Origin: Leucobacter rhizosphaerae
GTDB taxonomy: Bacteria; Actinomycetota; Actinomycetes; Actinomycetales; Microbacteriaceae
Direction of reading: 5' to 3'
Assembly (NCBI RefSeq): GCF_022919175.1
Contig: NZ_CP095043.1
Location: 2,666,001 to 2,730,000, forward strand
DNA length: 64,000 nt
Shown here: positions 50,735-59,148 of the stretch, piece by piece
Numbering within the stretch: the stretch's first letter is position 1
Layout of the letters: the number at the start of each line of letters is the position of its first letter
The notes under the pieces: generated by a model
Database searches by the model: none
What the model was told of the DNA's origin: nothing
Seen by the model: only the letters and a program-made list of their open reading frames with translations
Program-made: the position numbers and the translations under genes

Positions 50735-52882
50735 ATGTCACTCTTCTCCACCGGCACCGAACTCGGCCGCTTCCGCACGGGCACCCTGCCCCGGATCGCC
50801 GTCGCGGTTCTCCTCTTCATCCCGCTCATCTACGGCGCGCTGTATCTCTGGGCGTTCTGGGCCCCCACCGACAACATGAACCGGCTGCCGGTCGCGATCG
50901 TCAATCTCGACCACGCCGCCGAGACCCCCGACGGCGACGAACTCACCGCGGGCGCCGACGTGGTCGACGAGCTGCTCGACGGCGGGGATCTCGCTTGGCG
51001 TCCGCTCGGCTCGCAGCAGGCGGCGGATCAGGTCGCCGACGGCGAGGTGTATTTCTCGGTGACCATTCCCGAGGACTTCTCCGCCACCCTCGCCGGATTG
51101 CAGGAGGACCCGAAGGCCGGGCAGATCCAGGTCGTCTACAACGACAACAATTCGTTCCTGGCCTCCACGCTCGGCAAGCAGGCCATGGTGCAGTTGCGTG
51201 ACGCCGTCGCCGAGACGACCACTCGGACCGCGGCCGAGCAGGTGCTGGTCGGGGTCGAGCGCCTGAGCGACGGCACCCGCGACGCCGCCTCCGCCGCGTC
51301 CACCCTCGACGACGGCACGGCCGCGCTCGCCGATGCCAGTGGCACCCTGAGTGCGGGTCTCGGCGAACTGTCGGACGGCACGGCGCAACTCGCGGATCGC
51401 GCCCCCGCGCTCTCCGGCGGCGCAGCGCAACTCTCGGCGGGCCTGGAGACCGCGCGATCGGGGAGTGGCGAACTGGCGACGGGCAGTGCCGCACTCGCGG
51501 CGAAGACCTCCGAGGCGGCCGCGGGGGCCGCGGCCCTCACGACGGGCCTGGGAGAACTCGACGCGGGGGCGGCCACGCTCTCCGAGAGCACCGCGACCGC
51601 CGCAACGGGCAGCGGGGATCTCGCCGCGGGCCTCGGCACCCTGGCCCAGGGCAGCACCGGCGTGGCGCAGGGCACGGGGCTCATCGCGCAACTCGCCGCG
51701 GCGCACCCGGAGCTGACGCTCGCGGAGCTCGACGCGCAGCTCGCCGGAGCGGGATCCTCGCTCGCCGCGCTCGCGGACGGCTCGGCCGCCGTGCAGGCGG
51801 GAGCCGAATCGGCATCGAGCTCTGCCGCGACCCTCCGCGACGGTCTGACCCAGCTGAGCGACGGCGCCTCCCGGCTGAGCACGAGCACCACCGCGGCGTC
51901 AGGCGGTGCGCAGCAGCTTTCCGACGGCCTCGCGCAACTCTCCGTCGGCGCTCAGACGGTGTCCGACGGCACCTCCACGCTCGCGGCCGGGGTCGGATCC
52001 GCCGCTGACGGTGCATCGGCGCTCGCCGCCGGATCCGGCGACCTCGTGTCGGGCGTCACGCGCCTGCACGACGGCGCCGAGCAGGCCAGCGAGGGGTCGG
52101 CAGCGCTGGCGACCGGAGCGACGAAGGTGCACGACGGGTCCGCGGAGTTCGCAGGCAAGCTCGACGAGGGAGCGGCCGAGGCACCGTCGTTCGCCGCGGG
52201 CCAGACGGACCGCATCGCCGCGACGATGGCGGCCCCCGTCGCGCTCGACGAAACCACCGAGAACCCGGTCCAGGGCTTCGGCGAGGGATTCGCCCCGTTC
52301 TTCATCGCCCTCGCCACGTTCGTCGGTGCGCTCATCACCTGGCTGATCCTGCACGCCCTGCCGAAGCGGCCGCTCGCGAGCACCACCTCGGGCCTCCGCA
52401 CGGTGCTCACGGGCTTCTGGCCCGCGGCGATCATCGGGGTGGGCCAGGTGGTCATCATGATGCTGGTGCTCGTCTACGGGATCGGGATCCAGCCCGCGCA
52501 CTGGCTCGGCATGTCCCTCTTCATGCTGCTCGTGACCCTCGCGTTCCTGGCGCTGCAGCAGATGTTCATCGTGCTGCTCGGCACCGCGACCGGCCGCGTC
52601 GTGAGCCTCGTGCTGCTCATGCTGCAGCTCTCGTCGTCGGGCGGCACGTATCCGGTGGAGACCACCCCCGCGTTCTTCCAGATGCTGCACCCGTTCATGC
52701 CGGCCTCGTACGTCGTCGACGGGCTGAGGCAGCTCATCGGCGGCGGGATCGACGCCCGGTTCTGGATCGCGCTCGCGGTGATGGTCGGGATCCTCGTCGG
52801 GTCACTCGCCCTCAGCGCGGTCTCGGCACGGCGCCAGAAGGTGTGGACGATCAAGCGCCTGCACCCCGAGCTCGCGATCTAG
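50735..52882 (+). CDS. YhgE/Pip family membrane protein
   Basis: 715 aa from the ATG at 50735. One N-terminal transmembrane segment (about 22-45) and about five C-terminal ones enclose a large extracytoplasmic part. That part (about 160-490) is made of many repeats of the type LSxGxxxLAxGxxxL, expected to form a long helical rod. The C-terminal half resembles ABC-2-type membrane domains. Related proteins include the phage infection protein of lactococci and ESX/type VII-related factors; transport substrate is unknown. Confidence 0.87.
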   Translation: MSLFSTGTELGRFRTGTLPRIAVAVLLFIPLIYGALYLWAFWAPTDNMNRLPVAIVNLDHAAETPDGDELTAGADVVDELLDGGDLAWRPLGSQQAADQVADGEVYFSVTIPEDFSATLAGLQEDPKAGQIQVVYNDNNSFLASTLGKQAMVQLRDAVAETTTRTAAEQVLVGVERLSDGTRDAASAASTLDDGTAALADASGTLSAGLGELSDGTAQLADRAPALSGGAAQLSAGLETARSGSGELATGSAALAAKTSEAAAGAAALTTGLGELDAGAATLSESTATAATGSGDLAAGLGTLAQGSTGVAQGTGLIAQLAAAHPELTLAELDAQLAGAGSSLAALADGSAAVQAGAESASSSAATLRDGLTQLSDGASRLSTSTTAASGGAQQLSDGLAQLSVGAQTVSDGTSTLAAGVGSAADGASALAAGSGDLVSGVTRLHDGAEQASEGSAALATGATKVHDGSAEFAGKLDEGAAEAPSFAAGQTDRIAATMAAPVALDETTENPVQGFGEGFAPFFIALATFVGALITWLILHALPKRPLASTTSGLRTVLTGFWPAAIIGVGQVVIMMLVLVYGIGIQPAHWLGMSLFMLLVTLAFLALQQMFIVLLGTATGRVVSLVLLMLQLSSSGGTYPVETTPAFFQMLHPFMPASYVVDGLRQLIGGGIDARFWIALAVMVGILVGSLALSAVSARRQKVWTIKRLHPELAI

Positions 52883-52959
52883 CCTGCGGGGAGGAGCAGA
52901 AATCGCTCACACGGGGTCCGGGGATCACGAGCACCGCGGAATCACGAGAGAATGAGGAC

Positions 52960-53535
52960 ATGGCACGGGTGAACACACGACAGCTCATCACCGAGGCGGC
53001 GGTGTCGGTCGCCGCGCAGCACGGGATCAGCGGCGCCTCGATGGACCTGATCGCCGAGACCGCCGGCGTCGCGAAGGGCAGTCTGTACTACAACTTCGCC
53101 TCGAAGGACGCGCTCTTCGAGGAGGTGATCCGGGGCGGCTTCGAGAAGCTCGCCGTCGCCCTCGACGAGGCCCGTGCGGCGACGCAGGCCGATCCCGCAG
53201 CCGGGCCGCGCGCGGTCGCGGCCGCAACGCTCGAGACCCTCCGCGGCAACCTCGACCTCGCCAAGCTCATGGCGTCCGAGATCTTCCGCACCGACCGCCC
53301 CTGGGCCGACACGATGGAGCTGGCCCGAGCCTCCGTCGTCGTCCGCTATCGCGATGTGCTGCGCGCCGCGCGCGACGGGGATCCCGTGATCACCGAGACC
53401 GCCGGCGCGGCGTTCTTCGGCGCGCTCGCGGGGGCCTGCCTCGACTGGCTGCTCTTCCGTCCCGAGCAGTCGGTCGATACCGTGCTGGATCAGGTGCTCG
53501 GAGCCGGATCAGGTGCTCGGAACGGCCTCGGCTGA
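52960..53535 (+). CDS. TetR family transcriptional regulator
   Basis: 191 aa from the ATG at 52960, preceded by GAGG. The helix-turn-helix is at about 26-46 (ASMDLIAETAGVAKGSLYYNF). It follows the YhgE gene and probably represses the operon through the palindrome at 49969. Its 3' end overlaps the convergent sortase gene by 27 bp; a 16-bp duplication (GGATCAGGTGCTCGGA at 53487 and 53506) appears to have extended its C terminus. Confidence 0.88.
   Translation: MARVNTRQLITEAAVSVAAQHGISGASMDLIAETAGVAKGSLYYNFASKDALFEEVIRGGFEKLAVALDEARAATQADPAAGPRAVAAATLETLRGNLDLAKLMASEIFRTDRPWADTMELARASVVVRYRDVLRAARDGDPVITETAGAAFFGALAGACLDWLLFRPEQSVDTVLDQVLGAGSGARNGLG
53487..53521. repeat. 16-bp tandem duplication at overlapping gene ends
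   Basis: GGATCAGGTGCTCGGA occurs at 53487-53502 and 53506-53521 with a 19-bp period. The duplication covers the 3' end of the TetR gene and the stop codon of the sortase gene on the other strand, and explains why the two genes overlap. Confidence 0.7.
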
Positions 53536-54165
53536 CGACTCCTGCTGGCGGGCGAACACCACCACGTTGTCCGACACCGTGCTGCCCGTGGCGTCGAAGA
53601 GGCAGGTGATGAGCACGAGCCGCCCGGGAACGTTGCTCCACAGCAGCTCCCACTCGGCGAGGGCGCTCTGCTCCCGGCGCTCCGTGGAGACCACCTCGTA
53701 GACCACTGCTCCCGTCTCCGTGCGCACGATGATCTCGTCGCCCGGCAGCACGCTGCTGCGACCCGCGGCGCGATCCACCAGCGGATCGAACACCGCGCGC
53801 TGATCGGCCGAGGCGTGACCGATCACGTAGACCGTATTGTCGGTGCCGACGCCGGGCTTGCCGAAGTCTGACAGCCAGTAGGCATCCGACGCGGTCGGCG
53901 GGTTCAGGATCGACTGGCCCTCACTCGACATCGTCGCAACAGGGGCTTCGAAGTCGAGGGCCGGGATCTCGAGGCGCGTCGGCGGCGCCGCGGGGGCGGC
54001 GGGGAGCTGTTCGGCCACCCGCTCGACGACCCGTCGCTCCGGTCCGCTCGCCGTCGCGGTGCCCGGGGCGAGCACCTGCCACACCCCGACACCCACGAGC
54101 GCGAGCCCGCCCACGATCACGGCCCCCGTCACCCAGGCCGCGATACGCCGGATGCGGCGGCTCAC
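53509..54165 (-). CDS. class F sortase
   Basis: 218 aa from the GTG at 54165, which overlaps the protease stop by 4 nt. One N-terminal membrane anchor (about 8-32), then a sortase domain with catalytic His117 (VIGHAS), Cys188 (VLITCLFD) and Arg206 (VFARQ). Class F sortases are typical of actinobacteria and attach or process surface proteins. Coupling to the subtilisin-like protease gene suggests that the protease, or a protein it cleaves, is the client. Confidence 0.88.
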   Translation of the reverse strand: MSRRIRRIAAWVTGAVIVGGLALVGVGVWQVLAPGTATASGPERRVVERVAEQLPAAPAAPPTRLEIPALDFEAPVATMSSEGQSILNPPTASDAYWLSDFGKPGVGTDNTVYVIGHASADQRAVFDPLVDRAAGRSSVLPGDEIIVRTETGAVVYEVVSTERREQSALAEWELLWSNVPGRLVLITCLFDATGSTVSDNVVVFARQQESSAEAVPST

Positions 54166-57100
54166 GAGACCGGTCCCTGCGGTGCACTCCCGGAAGCCGC
54201 GCGGCCCGGAGGGGGTGCTCCCGGCGCGGAGGTGCCTGGCGCAGCAACCGGCACCCCGGCCGTACCAGGCAACCCGGCCGCGGGACGCCGCGTGCCGAGC
54301 AGCGTCACGCCGGCCGCGGCGAGCAGGATCAGCGCCGCGCCGAGCAGCATGAGCTGCTCCGCGGGGCTCAGCCGGAACCCGGCGATGCCGGCGGTGGTGG
54401 CGGCGTCGACGTCCTCGACCACCGTCGTCAGCTGCGCGGCCTCGGCCGCGCGCTCGGCGGCGCCCGGGATCCGCACCGCGACCCACCCCGCGAACGAGCT
54501 GTCGGCTGCCGTGAACGCGAACCGGTATTCCCCGCCGGGAATGCGGGCCACGTCGATCCGCAGTTCGCCGTCGTCGTTCACGCGGATCCAGTCGACCGCG
54601 GTCTTCGTGGGGTAGACGTGCAGGAAGAACCAGTCGCCCGGCTTCGCGTCCGGGATCGTCACGTACGCGATGCCGTTCTCGACGCGCGCCGTCACTCCAC
54701 CGGCGTTCTCGGAGGTGAGGAGATCGGAGGACGCCACCGGCGGGTCCGGCACGAACTCGGGCTTCGGCACGGACTGCGTCGAGGGTGCTCGGCTGCCCGC
54801 CGCCGAGGTGGCCGACGGAGACGCGGCCGGGAGCTGCACGGCCGGCTCGGCCGGCGTGGAGACCGGCGGCTTCTGGGGTCGCGGGTTCGTGCCGCCGTCG
54901 GGTGGAACGACGGGCGGAACGGGGAGGATGATCTCGGGAGCGGGCGCCTGCACGGCCGCGGGTGCCGCCCACGTGATGCCGTTCAGGAGCACCTGGGCCG
55001 AGGCGAGCGACCAGCTCCGGGCGTCGACGGCGGTGGACGAGCCGTGGAGCGACAGGAACAGGTGGCGGTTCGTGGCCCGCTGGTCCACCGCGATGCCCGA
55101 GCCGAGCGGCTCGACGACGGTGCCGGATCCCTCGGCGTCGCGGAGGACGACCGCCTCGGCGAGGACCGTGGGCTGCACCCCGGTGAGCTCCTCGAACCAG
55201 GCCGTGAACTTCGGTCCGCCGCTCGCCGTGTTCTGCCGCAGCACGGAGCCCGGCTGCAGCGAGTCCGGGCTCAGCATGCCCCCGGCGAAGATCTCGTGCG
55301 GCTGCGTGATGCGATATCCGGTGGCCGAGAGCGTGCGATCGTTGGCCGCGCCGCGCGTGGCCGGGTCGCCCTGCAGTCGATGGAGCGTCGCGATCCCGCT
55401 CTGCTCATCCGCTCCGAGGTCGAGCCAGATCACACCGGTGCCCGCGGCGTCCGTGGCCGCGATCGCCGCCGTCAGCTGCTCGGCCGTCGCGGCCTCCGGG
55501 GTGTCCCACAGCACCGCATCGTACGCGGCGAGGGCGGCGGGATCCGCGGGGAGCGCTCGAGCGCTCTCCGCGAGCAGCCCGTTCTCCGACAGCAGCGTCG
55601 ACGTGCGATCGCCGTTGTCGCCGAGCACCAGCACCCGCTGCATCTTCGCGAGACGGAAGTTGACCGTCGTGGTGAGCGCGGCCCGCACCGGGGCTGCGGC
55701 GGAGATGGACTCCTGCGTGCCGTCGGCCGTCGCGCGCAGCTGGTATGCGCCGATGGGCAGGCCCGGGATCTCGTAGCTGCCGTCGGCCGCCGTGACCGTG
55801 GAGATCGTCTGCCCGACCACCGCGACGGTCGCCCCGGGGAGGGGCGCGTCGGTCGCGTGGTCGACGACCACGCCTCGGAGGGCGCCGACCGTGATCTGCG
55901 TGAGTGGGAGCTCGAGGGTCTGGAACACACCGGCCGTCACGGTGAGCACACCGGACTGCGCCGAGGTGTACCCGAAGCGCTCGACGGTGAGGGTGTACTC
56001 CCCGGGCACGAGCCGGGCGGTGAAGCGCCCGGTGGCATCGGTGGTCCAGGTCTCGCCGTGCGCGCCGTAGCTCACGGTCGCGCCCGAGACCGGCAGCCCC
56101 GTGGCCGCATCGAGGATCCGGCCGGCCACCCCGGCCTCGCCGCGCACCGCGGCGATCGCGGCGTGCACATCGATGCGGCCGGCGCCGTAGCGCGTGTCGG
56201 GCTCAGTAGCGTCGGGGTTCGGGTGCCACGCCGTCGACTCGAGCGCGGTTGCGATCTCGTCGACCGAGAGGCCGGCCTGCGCGGAGCGGATGAGCGCGAC
56301 GGCGCCGGCGACGTGGGGCGTCGCCATCGAGGTACCCGTCGACTCGCCCCAGCGGCCGCCCGGGATCGCCGAAAACACCTTGGCCCCGGGGGCTGAGGCG
56401 TCCGGCTTCGCGAACGCCGTCGGCCAGCCGTACTGCTCGGCGGTGGCCGCGGGCCAGTGGGTGACGGCGCCGCAGGATCCCGGATCCACCTCGTCGGCGC
56501 TGTTCGTCATGCCGACGCCGAACGCCTCGTAGATGTCGCCGGGGCTGGACGTGCCGTTTGGGCCGCACGGTGCGTTGCCGATCGCGATCGCGGGGAAGAC
56601 CCCGGCCTCGCGGAGGTTGCGGATCGGCTGGATCAGCGACGCGTCGTAGGCCCCCGAGCCGAGCGACATGTTGATGACGTCCGCCGCGCGACCGGCCGGT
56701 TTGCCCGTGCCGTCGTATGGAGCCAGCACCCACTGCAGGGCGCTGAAGATCTTGGCCGAGCTGCCGCCGCCGCTCAGCACGTTCGCCGCCATCAGCTCCG
56801 CCTCCGGTGCGACGCCGATCTGCGTGCCCGATGCGTCGCCGCCGAGGATCGTGCCCGCGACGTGCGTGCCGTGCGAACCGGGATCGGTCGGGGTGCTGAC
56901 GACGGGCTTGCCCGTGCGGTCGAAGTTGATCCAGCCGCCCGGGAAGCTCGGATCGCCCGTGCCGCGACCGACGAGGTGAGAGGCGATGTCCGGGTGCGTC
57001 GCGTCGACGCCGGTGTCGAGCACCGCCACGCGCACGCCCGCGCCGGCCGCGCCGAAGTCGCGCCACGCGTCGTCCGCGTTGATGCGCTCCAATCCGTAGG

Positions 57101-57875
57101 TGATGGGGGCGTCGGGATCGGCCACGACCTCAGCAGCCGCCTCGGCCGCGGCGGGATCGACGGTGTATGCCTCTGCCGGAATGCTGGGCGACTCGAGCTC
57201 GACGGGTGGGTCCTCCGCGAGCCCCTCGACGGTGTAGTTGGGCACCACGTCCCGCGCGCCGGGGAGGGCCGCGAGCGCGGCGAGCACCGGCTCGCTCGGG
57301 ACTGCGGAGACGAGTACCGCACTCGTCACCCAGAAGCGGTTCAGCACCTCGACGTCGTGCTCGCGCTCGAGTGCCGTGAGACCGCGCTCTGCGGCGTCCC
57401 ACTGGGCGTCGGCCTGCGATGCGAGGGCGTCTGCGGCGAGCTCGGGCGACCCTTCCGCGGCGGCCGGGACCCCCGAGTCGTCGAAGAGCACGAGGATCTC
57501 GGCCGCACCGGTGTCGGGATCGACCCAGTCCTCGGGTGCGTCCGGTTCCGCTCCGTCCGATTCCGTCGCTCCCGGTTCCGTCGCTCCCGATTCCGTCGTG
57601 TCAGTTCCTGTGGCTCCCGACGCACCGTCCGCCGCCTCCCGGCTCGCCGGCGCCCCGAGCGCCTCAGTGTCCGCGTTCTGGCCCGGCGCGACGAGCGCCT
57701 GCAGCGCGGGATCGATCGCCGCCGGCTCCGCGCTCGGGGCGAGGAGCCCCGAGGTGGTGCCTGCGAGCGGGCCCCCCGGGGGGAGTGCGATCCCGAGCAG
57801 CAGCGCCAAGCCGGTGAGGGCGATCACAGCCGTGCGACGGGTACGCCGCGTCGAAGCGACAGGGTTCGGAGACAC
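54162..57875 (-). CDS. S8 family subtilisin-like surface protease
   Basis: 1237 aa from a GTG at 57875. Signal peptide (about 1-40), an acidic Thr/Ser/Glu linker (about 85-115), then an inhibitor-like propeptide. The catalytic domain has Asp287 (VAVLDTGVD), His335 (GSHGTHVAG), oxyanion Asn434 (AIGNAPCG) and Ser516 (GTSMATPHVAGA). Two carboxypeptidase-regulatory-like repeats follow (about 575-735), then a long region with a Pro-rich linker. A transmembrane segment (about 1167-1187) and a Pro/Gly/Ala-rich tail end the protein. No LPXTG-type motif precedes the membrane segment. It would act on the cell surface. Confidence 0.9.
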   Translation of the reverse strand: MSPNPVASTRRTRRTAVIALTGLALLLGIALPPGGPLAGTTSGLLAPSAEPAAIDPALQALVAPGQNADTEALGAPASREAADGASGATGTDTTESGATEPGATESDGAEPDAPEDWVDPDTGAAEILVLFDDSGVPAAAEGSPELAADALASQADAQWDAAERGLTALEREHDVEVLNRFWVTSAVLVSAVPSEPVLAALAALPGARDVVPNYTVEGLAEDPPVELESPSIPAEAYTVDPAAAEAAAEVVADPDAPITYGLERINADDAWRDFGAAGAGVRVAVLDTGVDATHPDIASHLVGRGTGDPSFPGGWINFDRTGKPVVSTPTDPGSHGTHVAGTILGGDASGTQIGVAPEAELMAANVLSGGGSSAKIFSALQWVLAPYDGTGKPAGRAADVINMSLGSGAYDASLIQPIRNLREAGVFPAIAIGNAPCGPNGTSSPGDIYEAFGVGMTNSADEVDPGSCGAVTHWPAATAEQYGWPTAFAKPDASAPGAKVFSAIPGGRWGESTGTSMATPHVAGAVALIRSAQAGLSVDEIATALESTAWHPNPDATEPDTRYGAGRIDVHAAIAAVRGEAGVAGRILDAATGLPVSGATVSYGAHGETWTTDATGRFTARLVPGEYTLTVERFGYTSAQSGVLTVTAGVFQTLELPLTQITVGALRGVVVDHATDAPLPGATVAVVGQTISTVTAADGSYEIPGLPIGAYQLRATADGTQESISAAAPVRAALTTTVNFRLAKMQRVLVLGDNGDRTSTLLSENGLLAESARALPADPAALAAYDAVLWDTPEAATAEQLTAAIAATDAAGTGVIWLDLGADEQSGIATLHRLQGDPATRGAANDRTLSATGYRITQPHEIFAGGMLSPDSLQPGSVLRQNTASGGPKFTAWFEELTGVQPTVLAEAVVLRDAEGSGTVVEPLGSGIAVDQRATNRHLFLSLHGSSTAVDARSWSLASAQVLLNGITWAAPAAVQAPAPEIILPVPPVVPPDGGTNPRPQKPPVSTPAEPAVQLPAASPSATSAAGSRAPSTQSVPKPEFVPDPPVASSDLLTSENAGGVTARVENGIAYVTIPDAKPGDWFFLHVYPTKTAVDWIRVNDDGELRIDVARIPGGEYRFAFTAADSSFAGWVAVRIPGAAERAAEAAQLTTVVEDVDAATTAGIAGFRLSPAEQLMLLGAALILLAAAGVTLLGTRRPAAGLPGTAGVPVAAPGTSAPGAPPPGRAASGSAPQGPVS

Positions 57876-57952
57876 AGGAACAACTCCCCTAGAGATCGAT
57901 GGTCGGCGCGTGACGTGAGCGCGGTACCGCTCGAGTCACCGTATCATCTGAT

Positions 57953-57971
57953 GTAAGTAAGCTAAACCTAA
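57953..57971. promoter_or_regulatory. weak DtxR/IdeR-like iron box between protease and hmuT
   Basis: GTAAGTAAGCTAAACCTAA matches the iron box consensus TTAGGTTAGGCTAACCTAA at 13 of 19 positions. It lies 78 bp upstream of the divergent protease gene start and 55 bp upstream of hmuT, together with the stronger site at 58008. Confidence 0.5.
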
Positions 57972-58007
57972 ACAAGATCAGATGTTAACTTGATTCTCGC
58001 GCATAGA

Positions 58008-58026
58008 TGAGGCTAGCCTAACCTTC
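58008..58026. promoter_or_regulatory. DtxR/IdeR-like iron box upstream of hmuT
   Basis: TGAGGCTAGCCTAACCTTC (its complement agrees with TTAGGTTAGGCTAACCTAA at 15 of 19 positions) directly abuts the hmuT start and covers the -10-like TAGCCT. Iron-dependent repression of the haem uptake operon is the established role of such sites in actinobacteria. Confidence 0.75.
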
Positions 58027-59148
58027 GTGCGATGTTCTAATCCTTCTGGTTTTCGGTCCCTTCGGCGTGTGCTGACCGCGGTGATCGCGGGGACCCTCGC
58101 GGTGGCCCTCACCGGCTGCGCGCTCATCATGGGGGAAGCGCCCGAGATCGCCGACCGCGACGCGGCGGCTGCCTCCAGCCCTCGATTCTTCGAGGGGCAC
58201 GACACCGCGCTGCTGCCGTCCGACGACATCGATCCGATCACCACGGACCCGAACCCGCAGCTGCCCGTCACGTTCACGGGGCTCGACGACGTGACCGTCG
58301 AGATCACCGACACCAGCCGCATTCTCGCGCTCGACGGTACGGGGAGTCTCGCGTCCGTCGTGTTCGGACTGGGCTTCGGACCGCAGGTGGTCGGGCGCGA
58401 TCTCACCACCGGGTTCGAGTCGGCCAAGGATCTGCCGCTCGTGATGGACAACCACACGCTGAACGCCGAGTCGATCCTCGAGCTCAACCCCACGCTGATC
58501 CTCACCGACTACACGGTCGGCCCCTACGACGTGCAGATGCAGATGCGCAACGCGGGCATCCCGATCGTGTTCTTCGAGGGCGCGGAGAATCTCGAGGACA
58601 TCCCGCGGCTCATCACCGATGTCGCCACCGCACTCGGGGTGCCCGAGCTGGGCGAGGACTACGTCGTCGACTTCCAGAACCGCCTCGACGACACGCTCGC
58701 CCGCATCCAGGCCGTCGCCCCCGAGGAGGCCGCGGACAAGGTGCGCATGGTCTTCCTCTACATGCGCGGCCGGGCCGGGGTGTACTACATGTACGGTAAC
58801 AACCCCGACGGGTCGACCGGGATCGCCGGGGTGCTCATCGAAGCGCTCGGCGGGGTCGACGTCGCGGGTGAGGAGGAGTGGGTCAGCGGCTCGCTCACCG
58901 CCGAGGGGCTGATGCGGCTCGAACCGGATCTCATGCTCATGCTGACCCTGGGCCTCGAGTCGGTCGGGGGCGTCGACGGACTTCTCGAGGTGCCCGGTGT
59001 CGCGCAGACCCCGGCGGGGGAGCGCAGCCGCGTCGTCGACATGAGCGACTACGAGATGTTCACCTGGGGCCCGCGGACCCCCGAGGTGCTCACCGCGCTG
59101 GCCGAGTCGATCTACCACGTCGACCTCGCATCGGTGGAGCTGTCGTGA
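58027..59148 (+). CDS. hmuT: haem ABC transporter substrate-binding lipoprotein
   Basis: 373 aa from a GTG at 58027, chosen because the positively charged part of the signal peptide starts there. The lipobox is ALTGC (Cys31). The mature part has the FepB/BtuF-like fold: DTSRILALDGTGSLASVVFGLG, VVGRDLTTGF, ILELNPTLILTD and MFLYMRGRAGVYYMYG-like segments. It captures haem outside the membrane. No ribosome-binding site is visible and the -10-like box ends 7 nt upstream, so a leaderless mRNA is likely. First gene of hmuTUV. Confidence 0.87.
   Translation: MRCSNPSGFRSLRRVLTAVIAGTLAVALTGCALIMGEAPEIADRDAAAASSPRFFEGHDTALLPSDDIDPITTDPNPQLPVTFTGLDDVTVEITDTSRILALDGTGSLASVVFGLGFGPQVVGRDLTTGFESAKDLPLVMDNHTLNAESILELNPTLILTDYTVGPYDVQMQMRNAGIPIVFFEGAENLEDIPRLITDVATALGVPELGEDYVVDFQNRLDDTLARIQAVAPEEAADKVRMVFLYMRGRAGVYYMYGNNPDGSTGIAGVLIEALGGVDVAGEEEWVSGSLTAEGLMRLEPDLMLMLTLGLESVGGVDGLLEVPGVAQTPAGERSRVVDMSDYEMFTWGPRTPEVLTALAESIYHVDLASVELS

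Noticed and set aside
54260..54300. LPGTA-like motif near the C terminus of the subtilisin-like protease
   Set aside because: It lies after the membrane segment, in the cytoplasmic tail, so it is in the wrong place for a sortase signal.
54618..56396. 592-codon open frame on the plus strand inside the protease gene
   Set aside because: It is antisense to a gene with intact serine-protease motifs; its translation is low-complexity Arg/Gly/Glu-rich with no recognisable domain.
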